Assembly: GCF_946184425.1 (NCBI RefSeq)
Contig: NZ_CAMHFP010000017.1
Coordinates: 1-40,833, forward strand
Direction of reading: 5' to 3'
Length of the DNA stretch: 40,833 nt
From: an uncultured Methanobrevibacter sp.
Lineage (GTDB): Archaea > Methanobacteriota > Methanobacteria > Methanobacteriales > Methanobacteriaceae
The number at the start of each line of letters is the position of its first letter. Positions within the stretch are counted from its first letter, which is position 1. A program made the translations under genes and the position numbers. Of this stretch, positions 7,648 through 15,724 are shown piece by piece. Below the pieces are notes generated by a model. That model had not been told where the DNA came from and ran no database searches. It saw only the letters and a program-made list of their open reading frames with translations.

Positions 7648-8358
7648 TTATTTTAAAATACTTCTGCCTCTTTTATTTAAAACCATACCTCCAACTAGTA
7701 AAATAGCAAATGCTAATATCACCATAAGTATGTCTTGAGGAGAACCAATAGTAATAGGACTTACAGTTTTTGTCAATGCCCCTGCAATATTTGGAATAAC
7801 GATTGCTGAAAGTAAGAAATATGCACCTAAAAGCAACATGAAATTGCCCAATACAATTGGATAAGGTTTATGTATAAACCTGATAATTGTATTTGATGCC
7901 AAGTAAGTTACAATCATAACTGCCACTAATGCAGCCGCTGCATACCAACTTAAATTGAGTGAACTTACACCAATTGTTGGAGCAACAATCAATACGCTTG
8001 CAATAATTGAACCAAAACAACATGGACAAGGAGCTATAATAGCCAGGGAAGTTGCAGTAGATGTATTTTTATCATGTATTTTCCATTCTCTTATTGTAAA
8101 AAGACCTGCAATAATCATTATTGAAGCCATTATAATATAAAATATAGTATTATATCCATAAATAGCCTGAATTAATTGTTCTGCATATAATGAAGCAATT
8201 GCAGAAATAAGAACTACCCCACCACCATATGCAATACAAATTATTGCAAATAACTTTTTAGACAAGTTAGCTAATCCTGAAGCCAACCCTATTTTTACAC
8301 CGAAAACAAGGACAGATGCAAAAATACCAACTTGCCACAAAACACTCATCATATCCAT
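7648..8358 (-). CDS. DUF2162 polytopic membrane protein, putative transporter
   Basis: The 236-residue protein has about seven hydrophobic helices and a CPCC motif (C111, C113, C114) at the start of one of them (APCPCCFGS), which could bind metal or thiols. It matches what I recall of DUF2162, a methanogen family labelled as a predicted transporter. Its ATG follows GGGG by eight bases, and a clear TATA element lies upstream, so it is the first gene of the operon with the ExbB-like channel and the DUF2149 protein. A role as the permease of a proton-motive-force-driven uptake system, perhaps for a metal, is inferred from this context. Confidence 0.75.
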   Translation of the reverse strand: MDMMSVLWQVGIFASVLVFGVKIGLASGLANLSKKLFAIICIAYGGGVVLISAIASLYAEQLIQAIYGYNTIFYIIMASIMIIAGLFTIREWKIHDKNTSTATSLAIIAPCPCCFGSIIASVLIVAPTIGVSSLNLSWYAAAALVAVMIVTYLASNTIIRFIHKPYPIVLGNFMLLLGAYFLLSAIVIPNIAGALTKTVSPITIGSPQDILMVILAFAILLVGGMVLNKRGRSILK

Positions 8359-8418
8359 ATTAATTTCCCCATTATCAAATAAATTTTAATAATTTACAAT
8401 TACTTATTACTTTTACAA

Positions 8419-8428
8419 AGTATATAAA
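8419..8428 (-). promoter_or_regulatory. Putative TATA box of the DUF2162-ExbB-DUF2149 operon
   Basis: The minus strand reads TTTATATAC here, the best TATA match in the 210-bp gap. A start near 8400 would leave a leader of about 40 nt. Just upstream, at 8431-8446, is an imperfect inverted motif (TTGC-ACATC-GCAGTT) where a regulator could bind. The rest of the gap holds the terminator of the surface-protein gene and no reading frame. Confidence 0.45.
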
Positions 8429-8517
8429 TTTTTTAACTGCGATGTGCAAAAAAACACCCATCATTATAATATTTTCATTTTCATTATAAAAATAATTTGG
8501 ATGAAATTAATAGACTT

Positions 8518-8558
8518 TAAAAAAAAAGAAAAAAATAGCATTTCACATCTCGTGAAAT
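8518..8558 (-). terminator. Terminator of the surface-protein gene
   Basis: Bases 8540-8558 form a perfect seven-pair stem, ATTTCAC-ATCTC-GTGAAAT. On the minus strand it is followed by GCTA and two T-runs broken by one C. It starts about ten bases after the stop codon and separates this gene from the DUF2162 operon downstream. Confidence 0.65.
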
Positions 8559-8568
8559 ACTTATTGAA

Positions 8569-10365
8569 TTAACGTTTAGAGTAACTGATACCAAATATTG
8601 TACAAACCATAAATATTGAAACTAATGTATACAGGATATTGAATGGATTAACCTTACTTGAATGTAATTCATCCTTAGGCAAAAATGTCTGTTTGACACT
8701 GGCATTACTTGAATTTGTTGCATTGGTTGCATTTGTATTCCCAGTAATATTAACTTTTGATACAGGACTGATGAAATTGTGCCCAAATTCTACTGGTAAT
8801 ATTAAACCATTATTATGATAATTATGATTTTCATTATAATTATCAAACAACTCCAAGATATAGACTATCTTGTCCCCCTGTTTTCTTGCCTTGCTTGATT
8901 CAACCAATTCACCTACATTAGGATCATATTTCAGACTATAAGATACAAAATCTTTTTTATCAGCATCATTTACCCATATAAAATAGAATATTAAATCCTT
9001 CCATAATGGAATTTGAATTAAATCTACATTTTTGCTTATTTTAGATCCAAATACTTCCAAAAGACCATTAATAGCTTTTTTTGTATTCAAACCATTTATT
9101 TTTGCATAACCTGCAGAAGTTAAAATATAAAATCTTGAATAATCTTTTTTAACATTAATACCCTGTGATTTGAAGTAAACTAAAGCGTCATTAGCTGCAT
9201 CAACACCAATTTGCTTAATTTCAGATGATGTCAATTTAACCAAATCCGAATCTTTACTACCACTGGCTCTATTAATATCAGGATTTAACTTATTTTCTAT
9301 TTTCAACATATCATTAAAATTTGACTGATCATAACTCATTACGGCAATCATTCCATTTTCAGAAGCGTTATTCTCCATACTCAACCCAATTAAAGATTCA
9401 TTTCCAATTGAATCACCAATGTACACATTGTTGTCTGAAATTTCAGAAATCCAAACAACCGCATTATCATCAGAATCCATTGAAACACCCAATAAACACT
9501 CGTCAGCATTCACAATAGGTTCTTCAAGCATATTACATCCGAATAATGTTTGAATCAATTCTTGCTCAAATATTTGTTCAGTTAAAAAATGTTTCTGCTT
9601 ATCACAAAAAACACCATTTACAATCCCATCAGTTAAGGAATATTTGATTTCATCCCAAAGACCAACAGAAACTTCCGAACTTGCATTACCAGAAAATATT
9701 GAAGACATTACTCCATTTTCATAGAATACCATAGTGAGAAATTCACATTTCCTTGAAAAGAACGCAATATCAATTAAATCTGATTTTAATGAAGACAATG
9801 TTATTAGATTACCTTTTTCATAAGTTATATATCCATTAGAAGCATCAATTATCCCATTTATAGCATTTTTAATAGTCACATCATCAATTTTACTTGAATC
9901 AACAGAAGCAATTACCAATATATCATCGGCAGATTGAAAATCCAATAAATTACATGCAGATGTTGTTGCATCAAAACCAAGTTCATAATTTGTATCTTTA
10001 TTAAATTTAAATGAATTACCCAAACCATCACTAATTAAATCATCATCAGATAAAACGGCAACAGAATCATCCGAAGACAACTCCACATCACCTAAAAGCG
10101 AAACAGAATCATCCGAAGACAACTCCACATCACCTGAAAGCGAAACAGAATCATCCGAAGACAACTCCACATCACCTGAAAGCGAAACAGAACTTTCATC
10201 CACACTTGACAATTCATTATTTTCAGTAATTTCAATTTGAATATTATCTTGATCAAATGATTGCATTTCAACATCCGATGCAGTTATATTACTTGCTGAA
10301 ACAATTCCCACCAAACTTAGTGTTAAAATCAACAAAGTAACCATAACAACACCGTGTTTTATCAT
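8569..10365 (-). CDS. Secreted, membrane-anchored surface protein with a duplicated domain (possibly FmdE-like)
   Basis: The 598-residue protein begins with a signal peptide (residues 1-24, ending VSA) and ends with a single helix (about 576-594) and SKR, so most of it should lie outside the cell. Residues 57-100 are an acidic Ser-rich tandem repeat. Two homologous domains follow, at about 128-215 and 385-480; compare IKNAINGIIDAS with KKAINGLLEVFG. The second carries ILTSAGYAKINGL, a pattern I associate with FmdE-family proteins of methanogens, but this is from memory. A TNATNATNSSNAS linker (544-556) offers N-glycosylation sites before the anchor. It lies directly upstream of the DUF2162/ExbB/DUF2149 operon on the same strand, so a role as external ligand-binding partner is plausible. 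The ATG follows GGAG. Confidence 0.8.
   Translation of the reverse strand: MIKHGVVMVTLLILTLSLVGIVSASNITASDVEMQSFDQDNIQIEITENNELSSVDESSVSLSGDVELSSDDSVSLSGDVELSSDDSVSLLGDVELSSDDSVAVLSDDDLISDGLGNSFKFNKDTNYELGFDATTSACNLLDFQSADDILVIASVDSSKIDDVTIKNAINGIIDASNGYITYEKGNLITLSSLKSDLIDIAFFSRKCEFLTMVFYENGVMSSIFSGNASSEVSVGLWDEIKYSLTDGIVNGVFCDKQKHFLTEQIFEQELIQTLFGCNMLEEPIVNADECLLGVSMDSDDNAVVWISEISDNNVYIGDSIGNESLIGLSMENNASENGMIAVMSYDQSNFNDMLKIENKLNPDINRASGSKDSDLVKLTSSEIKQIGVDAANDALVYFKSQGINVKKDYSRFYILTSAGYAKINGLNTKKAINGLLEVFGSKISKNVDLIQIPLWKDLIFYFIWVNDADKKDFVSYSLKYDPNVGELVESSKARKQGDKIVYILELFDNYNENHNYHNNGLILPVEFGHNFISPVSKVNITGNTNATNATNSSNASVKQTFLPKDELHSSKVNPFNILYTLVSIFMVCTIFGISYSKR
10062..10201 (-). repeat. 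42-bp tandem repeat coding for an acidic Ser-rich stretch
   Basis: Three adjacent 42-bp units (10076-10117, 10118-10159, 10160-10201) encode 14-residue repeats of the form SVSLSGDVELSSDD; the third diverges in its last third, and a partial unit precedes the first. The first two units differ at very few bases, so the array is recent or kept uniform by slippage. Copy number may vary between strains. Confidence 0.9.
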
Positions 10366-10384
10366 GAATTACTCCTAATTTTCT

Positions 10385-10408
10385 GTATAACCAATTGCGC
10401 AATTATAC
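10385..10408. promoter_or_regulatory. Overlapping palindromes in the surface-protein promoter
   Basis: A perfect 12-bp palindrome, AATTGCGCAATT (10393-10404), overlaps an inverted pair GTATAA-N12-TTATAC (10385-10390 and 10403-10408). It lies 20-43 bp before the ATG and just downstream of a TATA-like TGTATGTATAA on the minus strand, a position where a bound repressor would block RNA polymerase. The regulator is unknown. Confidence 0.45.
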
Positions 10409-10537
10409 ATACATCAAATTAGTAATACCCATAAATTATTAAATTAATAAAATACAAGCATTACTAAGTTTAATTTATGTTTTTTATTTTAAAAAAAACT
10501 TTCTAAATCAATACTAGAAAAATTTTAAAGATAAAAA

Positions 10538-10558
10538 AATAATATATTATTATATTGA
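10538..10558 (+). promoter_or_regulatory. Putative promoter of the paaK-ACT operon
   Basis: An AT-rich TATA-like stretch (AATAATATATTATTATATTG) lies about 20-40 bp before the ATG at 10578. The exact TATA position cannot be fixed by eye in such AT-rich DNA. Confidence 0.3.
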
Positions 10559-10577
10559 CAAAATAATGAGGCAAAAT

Positions 10578-11879
10578 ATGTTTTGGAATGAAGAAATTGA
10601 AACAATGCCAAGAGATGAACTTGAAGAATTGCAATTGAAAAAGCTTCAAGCAATAGTTAAAAGAGCATTTGATAAAATACCCTATTACAATAAAAAATAC
10701 AGTGAAGCGGAAGTATATCCCGAAGATATTGAAACTTTAAAAGATATTGAAAAATTACCGTTCATTACAAAAGATGATTTAAGGGAAAGTTATCCCTTCG
10801 GATTATTTTCAGTAGACATTAAAGAAATTAAAGAATTGCACTCATCATCAGGTACAACCGGAAAACCGGTTGTATCAGGTTATACAAAAAAAGACCTTGA
10901 TACATGGGCAGAAACCATAGCTCGTGGGCTTACAATGATGGGTCTTGATGAAGGAGACATTCTCCAGAATACTCATGGATATGGAATGTTTACCGGTGGT
11001 TTCGGTGTACATTACGGATGTCACAAAATTGGTGCCGCAATCATTCCTATTTCAACAGGTCAGACCAGAAGACAAATTGAAATTATGAGTGATTTTGGAA
11101 CAACCGGACTAATTTTCACCCCATCATATGGAATTCATTTAGGTGAAGTTGCACTGGAAGATGGTATTGATCCAAAAGATTTAGGAATTAAAGCCATAGG
11201 TTTTGGAGCAGAAATGTGGACTGAAGAAATAAGACAGAAAGTGCAGGACATTTTTGGCTGTAAAGCATACAACATTTACGGATTAACAGAACTCATGGGT
11301 CCTGGAGTAGGTATCGAATGCGAAGCGCAAAAAGGCCTGCATATTCCTGAAGACATATACTATCCAGAAATCATTGACTCAAATACAGGAAGAACTTTAA
11401 GTGAAAATACACCTGGAGAATTAGTATTGACAAATCTTGAAAGAGAAGGAATGCCAGTCATAAGATTCAGAACCAAAGATTTGACTAAAATTACTTATGA
11501 AAAATGTGAATGCGGAAGAACACATGCAAGAATGAGCAGGATTACAGGAAGATCTGACGATATGATTAAAGTTAAAGGAGTAGCTATTTTCCCATCACAA
11601 ATTGAAAAAGCCTTGCTTAAAGCAGGTGATGTTGAGCCTCATTATATGATTATAGTTACAAGACCCGGAACACTTGATGAAATCGAAGTTAAAGTTGAAG
11701 CATCACAGGATATTTTCTTTGACGGCATTAAAGAAATGATGGCAGTTCAAGATAAAATCGGAAAATCAATTGAAAATGAAACAGGAATTCGAGTAAAAGT
11801 AACACTAGTAGAACCAAAAACCCTGCCTAGATTTGAAGGCAAAGCAAAAAGAGTAATCGATAAAAGAAACTTACATTAG
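10578..11879 (+). CDS. paaK: Phenylacetate-CoA ligase family protein (aryl-CoA ligase)
   Basis: The 433-residue protein is an adenylate-forming CoA ligase. The P-loop is HSSSGTTGKPVVSGYT (from about residue 88), followed by YGLTELMGPGVG (about 237), an RFRTKDLT stretch and the zinc-like CECGRTHARM segment typical of PaaK. It would activate an aryl acid such as phenylacetate or indoleacetate with ATP and CoA. In methanogens aryl-CoA feeds reductive carboxylation by indolepyruvate oxidoreductase to make aromatic amino acids. I start at the ATG at 10578, which has GAGG six bases upstream; an in-frame ATG at 10566 has no such site. An ACT-domain gene follows after 8 bp, an arrangement that suggests amino-acid feedback control. 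Confidence 0.88.
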   Translation: MFWNEEIETMPRDELEELQLKKLQAIVKRAFDKIPYYNKKYSEAEVYPEDIETLKDIEKLPFITKDDLRESYPFGLFSVDIKEIKELHSSSGTTGKPVVSGYTKKDLDTWAETIARGLTMMGLDEGDILQNTHGYGMFTGGFGVHYGCHKIGAAIIPISTGQTRRQIEIMSDFGTTGLIFTPSYGIHLGEVALEDGIDPKDLGIKAIGFGAEMWTEEIRQKVQDIFGCKAYNIYGLTELMGPGVGIECEAQKGLHIPEDIYYPEIIDSNTGRTLSENTPGELVLTNLEREGMPVIRFRTKDLTKITYEKCECGRTHARMSRITGRSDDMIKVKGVAIFPSQIEKALLKAGDVEPHYMIIVTRPGTLDEIEVKVEASQDIFFDGIKEMMAVQDKIGKSIENETGIRVKVTLVEPKTLPRFEGKAKRVIDKRNLH

Positions 11880-11887
11880 GTGAAAAC

Positions 11888-12319
11888 ATGAAAATCAAAC
11901 AATTATCCATATTTTTACAAAACAGAATGGGAAGCTTATCCAACCCATTAGAGGCACTTAGTGATGCAGATGTCAATATCAGAGCAATGTGCATGGCGGA
12001 TACATCTGAATTTGGAATTTTAAGACTTGTAGTTGATGACCCGTTAAAAGGAAAGGATGTTCTTGAAAAGAATAACTATCTAGTTAAAATCACCGACATT
12101 ATAGGTGTTGAAATGAATGATGCACCAGGCGGTTTAACAACCGTTTTAAAAATAATTAAAGATAATTTAATTGATTTAGAATATCTTTATGCATTTTCAC
12201 ATGATAAAGCTGAAAAAGCTATCCTATTATTACATGCAGACAATATAGATAAACTAATTGAAACTCTTGGTGAAAACAATATTCCAATCGTTCCTGCTAG
12301 TGAAGTTTATAATTTATAA
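11888..12319 (+). CDS. ACT-domain protein (amino-acid-binding regulator)
   Basis: The 143-residue product contains two ACT-like halves. The first (about 3-70) starts KQLSIFLQNRMGSLSNPLEAL, the usual beta-strand, loop and helix of ACT domains, and the second (about 73-140) includes LEYLYAF and ends at IPIVPASEVYNL. Such proteins bind amino acids and regulate a neighbouring pathway. Its ATG follows a GGTGA site 8 bp after the paaK stop, so the two are co-transcribed. Sensing of an aromatic amino acid to control aryl-acid activation is inferred from that pairing. Confidence 0.88.
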   Translation: MKIKQLSIFLQNRMGSLSNPLEALSDADVNIRAMCMADTSEFGILRLVVDDPLKGKDVLEKNNYLVKITDIIGVEMNDAPGGLTTVLKIIKDNLIDLEYLYAFSHDKAEKAILLLHADNIDKLIETLGENNIPIVPASEVYNL

Positions 12320-12479
12320 CTTCACTCTCTTTTTAATATTTTTTCACTAATTTTAAAAATGTGCTCTAGTTATTATATAAGACGGATTTAAAATATCAAC
12401 TAATTTTAAAAGAAAATGAAAGCATTAAAATCAGAATTCCTTTTTAATTCAATGATAATTATTCAATTTTAAAAAAAAA

Positions 12480-12522
12480 ATCCAAATAAAAAAAATGAAA
12501 GATTTGACTATCGTTCGATAGT
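12480..12522 (-). terminator. Stop-codon hairpin terminator of the RFAP synthase gene
   Basis: Bases 12507-12522 form a perfect seven-pair palindrome ACTATCG-TT-CGATAGT that contains the TAG stop of the gene. On the minus strand it is followed within about 12 bases by a T-run. The 188-bp convergent gap to the ACT gene holds no other feature I can support. Confidence 0.5.
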
Positions 12523-13494
12523 AAATCCATGGTTTTGAGCTTTTGTTACAAAAACAGTACCTTCATCACCAATGATTTCTTTGGTCTTTTCAACTATATC
12601 CGCATTTGACTCATCAAATACTGTGTATAAAACAGGACCAAATGAAGAAATACCCACACCATAAGCACCGGCATCTTCAATGGCTTTCATTGTAGGTAAA
12701 AATGAATCATCAAGTGAATGTTCCAATTTATTAAATCCAACTTTTTGAAGTTCACTTACAGCCCAGCCAAAGTTTTTAATATCTTTTTCAAGCATGAAAG
12801 GTACCAAATTCATTAAAATTAAATGAGATACTTTTTCAACCTCATCTCTAGGGATAGGGCAACAGTCCTGGAAAACATTTACTTCATCCTGACCATTCAT
12901 ATGTTTATCAACTTTAGGAATGGCAATTAGAATATTCCATTCTTCCGGAAAATCATATCTTGCAATCAGTGTAGCCGGTTTTGCTTTTGAAGCACCAGAA
13001 GGCAGAAAACTTGGTTTATCCTCTTTACTGTGTCCACCATCTAAGATAAAACCACCTAAATCATGAGTATATGTTCCAATTCCAGAAGTTCCTCCTCTTC
13101 CAACAATACTACTTAATTCTCTACTTTCAACTTCAATACCCATTGTTTCAGTAATTAAATGAGCTGTTGAAACTGCAATTTGTGTTCCACTTCCAAATCC
13201 GGAATGTGGAGGATAAGTCTGATGGACAATAAAATTAAAACCTTGGTCTATATCAAAATATTTTATTGTTTTTTGTGCAGCCACAGGAATTTTCTGTGAA
13301 CATTCCACAATAGCCTCATCATCAGTAACAGTGTCCAAGAATTCTAGAGTAACAAGATTGTCGTCTCTTTTTTGAATTTCCAAAATAAATTGAGGTTCAG
13401 ATAAAGCTAAACCAATTCCACCATCGATTCTTCTATATGACCCATTCAAATCAATAAGGGACATATGTATTCTTGAAGGTGCTTTGATAATCAT
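12508..13494 (-). CDS. mptG: Beta-ribofuranosylaminobenzene 5'-phosphate synthase (methanopterin biosynthesis)
   Basis: The 328-residue protein belongs to the GHMP-like family. It starts IKAPSRIHMSLIDLNGSYRR and has the Gly/Ser-rich motif PPHSGFGSGTQIAVS (residues 95-109), followed by GRGGTSGIGTYTHDLGG with the family's second glycine cluster. RFAP synthase condenses 4-hydroxybenzoate (or pABA) with phosphoribosyl pyrophosphate, releasing CO2 and pyrophosphate, in the first committed step of the arylamine moiety of methanopterin. This fits the mch gene at the window edge. The ATG follows GAAGTG, and a TATA-like ATATTTATAAAG lies near 13520-13532. The gene appears monocistronic. Confidence 0.88.
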   Translation of the reverse strand: MIIKAPSRIHMSLIDLNGSYRRIDGGIGLALSEPQFILEIQKRDDNLVTLEFLDTVTDDEAIVECSQKIPVAAQKTIKYFDIDQGFNFIVHQTYPPHSGFGSGTQIAVSTAHLITETMGIEVESRELSSIVGRGGTSGIGTYTHDLGGFILDGGHSKEDKPSFLPSGASKAKPATLIARYDFPEEWNILIAIPKVDKHMNGQDEVNVFQDCCPIPRDEVEKVSHLILMNLVPFMLEKDIKNFGWAVSELQKVGFNKLEHSLDDSFLPTMKAIEDAGAYGVGISSFGPVLYTVFDESNADIVEKTKEIIGDEGTVFVTKAQNHGFTIER

Positions 13495-13619
13495 GTTTTC
13501 ACTTCCATATATAAATTAATCTTTATAAATATTTGTGAGTATACTTTAATAAAGTTTTTTATTAATAGGGTCTTTCATCGAAAATATATTCCAAAATATC
13601 GTTAAAAAAAAAGAAAAGA

Positions 13620-14273
13620 CTATTTGAAAATTAACTTTTCAATAGAATTGATTAATTTTGAAGCCAAATCGCATGAAACATTCATAGGCTCATAGGAATA
13701 ACATTCATAAACAAGTGTTGGTATTCCTGCTTTGGAAGTAGGTTCAGTTATAAATGGAGGACTTGTCCTGTGCTCGGGAGCATAATATTCAACCCCTTCA
13801 ATATCATCAAGCAGTATATTCATATATTCTGTTGATTTTTCATCAAAACCGGGTGCAAAAATAAAGTTAGTAATCTGATAATCACCTGGGCCGTGAGATC
13901 CTCTATTAGAATGAATATCCATAAACAAGTCGTATTGTCCATCCACTATACAAGGCACAACAAATTCCTTAGCTAAAAGCTGTCCTTCCATACGTCCTTC
14001 AGTTTCACTATTCAATTCCTTAACGCAAATATTATAAATGTAATAACAGTATTTCAACTCATCATTATTGGTTAAGTTTTCAAATAATGCCCTGTGTGAT
14101 TTGCTTTCAAGTGGATGCATTCCAATTAAATAAGCTATTTTTACATCTGATGTGACATTACCAAAAGGACCATGAACATATACACATCCCAAATCATTTT
14201 TACCTATCAATTTAGAATCGTATTTGGTTGAATCAATTTTTGCACAATCAGTTGGACCATCAGGATAGCTCAT
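13620..14273 (-). CDS. M14-like zinc hydrolase (carboxypeptidase/aspartoacylase fold), substrate unknown
   Basis: The 217-residue protein shows the spaced metal ligands of the M14/aspartoacylase superfamily: H53 and E56 in GMHPLESKSH, H121 in MDIHSNRGSHG, and a likely catalytic E190 in IPTLVYECYSYEP. It has no signal peptide or membrane segment, so it should act in the cytoplasm, probably on a small N-acyl or peptide substrate. The length is short for a full carboxypeptidase and suits a minimal domain. The start has GGTG seven bases upstream. Gaps to ferritin upstream and the RFAP synthase downstream are 38 and 125 bp. The assignment rests on motif spacing only. Confidence 0.6.
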   Translation of the reverse strand: MSYPDGPTDCAKIDSTKYDSKLIGKNDLGCVYVHGPFGNVTSDVKIAYLIGMHPLESKSHRALFENLTNNDELKYCYYIYNICVKELNSETEGRMEGQLLAKEFVVPCIVDGQYDLFMDIHSNRGSHGPGDYQITNFIFAPGFDEKSTEYMNILLDDIEGVEYYAPEHRTSPPFITEPTSKAGIPTLVYECYSYEPMNVSCDLASKLINSIEKLIFK

Positions 14274-14283
14274 TTTAACACCT

Positions 14284-14317
14284 AAAAAAAAATAAAAAAA
14301 TGACTAGTAATCTAGTC
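14284..14317 (-). terminator. Stop-codon hairpin terminator of ferritin
   Basis: Bases 14302-14317 form a six-pair stem GACTAG-TAAT-CTAGTC containing the ferritin stop codon TAG. On the minus strand it runs straight into ATTTTTTTATTTTTTTTTAGG. Some read-through into the next gene 38 bp away is possible. Confidence 0.6.
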
Positions 14318-14812
14318 TTCAGAAGGTGAACGTTCACCTAATTCTTTGTTTAATTCATACATTAATCTGTTGTCTCCATCAGCAAATTTAGCTTTTGAGA
14401 GCAATTCCATTGCATTTTCTTCTTCTTCAACTTGTTCTTCAACAAACCATTGCAAGAAGTTGTTGGTTGCATGGTCTTTTTCTTCAATAGCTAAGTTAAC
14501 TAAATCATTGATTAATCCTGATACCATCTTTTCATGTTCTAAAACATGTTCAAATGCAGCTAATGGAGAATCCCATTCAGTTTTAGGTGCATCAATTGCA
14601 GTTAATGTTACAGAAGCACCTCTTCTGATAATATAATCATAAAATTTCATTCCATGTTCTAATTCTTCTTCAGCTTGTACCCTCATCCAGTTAGCAAATC
14701 CTGCTAATTCTTCATCTTCAAAATAAGCCGCCATGGATAAATATAAATATCCAGAGTAAACTTCAGCATTTAATTGAGCATTTAAAGCTTTTTCCATATT
14801 TTCTGATACCAT
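14312..14812 (-). CDS. ftnA: Ferritin
   Basis: The 166-residue protein is a four-helix-bundle ferritin of the bacterial/archaeal non-haem type. Ferroxidase ligands are visible: E17 in [15 protein letters not shown]50 and H53 in [14 protein letters not shown], and later glutamates in [11 protein letters not shown] and [12 protein letters not shown]. It would oxidise Fe(II) and store iron as a 24-mer in the cytoplasm, guarding an anaerobe with many iron-sulfur enzymes. Its ATG follows GGTGAT, and a TATA-like GTTTTATATTTAATC lies 30-45 bp upstream, facing the nudC promoter in an 81-bp divergent gap. Confidence 0.95.
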   Translation of the reverse strand: MVSENMEKALNAQLNAEVYSGYLYLSMAAYFEDEELAGFANWMRVQAEEELEHGMKFYDYIIRRGASVTLTAIDAPKTEWDSPLAAFEHVLEHEKMVSGLINDLVNLAIEEKDHATNNFLQWFVEEQVEEEENAMELLSKAKFADGDNRLMYELNKELGERSPSED

Positions 14813-14893
14813 TTTATCACCATTATAATTTTTGTATCTGATTAAATATAAAACCTACTACACTATTTAAATTATTAAGTATAAATTAAAATC

Positions 14894-15685
14894 ATGATAG
14901 AAAAATCAATTTATGAAGACTACCAAATCAATTTTAGCGATAAAATTACACCCACTCAAAATGATTACATATTTATTTTCAATAATAATCGAGAATTATT
15001 TTTAGATGAAACTAAACAATTGCCTAAAAACATTAATGATTTTCAAGTTAATTTTTGTCTATATATTGGAAAATATAACTCCAAAGACTGTTTTGTTGCT
15101 CATGCCGATTTTGAAAAAGGTTTTGATTTAAGAGAAGTTTATGAATTTGACAAAGACTTATATTTGATGGGTGGAAAAGCTGTACTTATTAACGATTGGT
15201 ATATATCACATCAGTTTTGCGGCAGATGTGGAACAAAAACACAAATAGATGAAAAGGACATGATGTTAAAATGTCCTTCATGCGGTCAAGCACACTATCC
15301 TCGCATTGCTCCTGCAATCATTGTGGCAATAAGAAAAGATGAGGAACTGCTGATGGCAAAACACAGTTACCATGACAATATAAGATATGCACTGATTGCA
15401 GGTTTTGTAGAACCCGGCGAATGTATTGAAGAGGCCGTTCACAGAGAAGTGGCTGAAGAAGTGGGAATAAATATTAAAAATTTAAAATACAAACGCAGTC
15501 AGTCATGGCCGTTTCCAAACTCATTGATGCTTGCTTTTACAGCAGAATATGAATCCGGAGATATAAAAGTAGATGGTGATGAAATACTAAAAGCCAAATG
15601 GTTTAAAAAAGATGAAATAACAAGATATGAATCAGACATCAGTATTTCAGACTGGCTTATTCAGGAATTCATTGACAATATATAA
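14894..15685 (+). CDS. nudC: NAD(H) pyrophosphatase, Nudix hydrolase with zinc ribbon
   Basis: The 263-residue protein has the NudC layout: an N-terminal domain, a four-cysteine zinc ribbon (C109, C112, C127, C130), a Nudix box with GFVEPGECIEEAVHREVAEE (from residue 170) and the NADH-specific motif SQSWPFPNS (202-210), where the usual second Pro is Ser. It hydrolyses NAD(H) to NMN(H) and AMP, or removes NAD caps from RNA. No ribosome binding site precedes the ATG, and a TATA-like TATTTAAATT lies about 30 bp upstream, so the message is probably leaderless or nearly so. It converges with the MalY-like gene. Confidence 0.92.
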   Translation: MIEKSIYEDYQINFSDKITPTQNDYIFIFNNNRELFLDETKQLPKNINDFQVNFCLYIGKYNSKDCFVAHADFEKGFDLREVYEFDKDLYLMGGKAVLINDWYISHQFCGRCGTKTQIDEKDMMLKCPSCGQAHYPRIAPAIIVAIRKDEELLMAKHSYHDNIRYALIAGFVEPGECIEEAVHREVAEEVGINIKNLKYKRSQSWPFPNSLMLAFTAEYESGDIKVDGDEILKAKWFKKDEITRYESDISISDWLIQEFIDNI

Positions 15686-15724
15686 TAACAGTAAAAATAC
15701 AACATACATATTATTGAATTATAA

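Noticed and set aside
10076-10201. Three regular 42-bp repeats as a possible CRISPR array
   Set aside because: The units are directly adjacent with no spacers and encode in-frame protein repeats.
10092-10274. Minus-strand frame with repeated FRFQVMWSCLRMIL
   Set aside because: It is the off-frame shadow of the 42-bp tandem repeat in the surface-protein gene.
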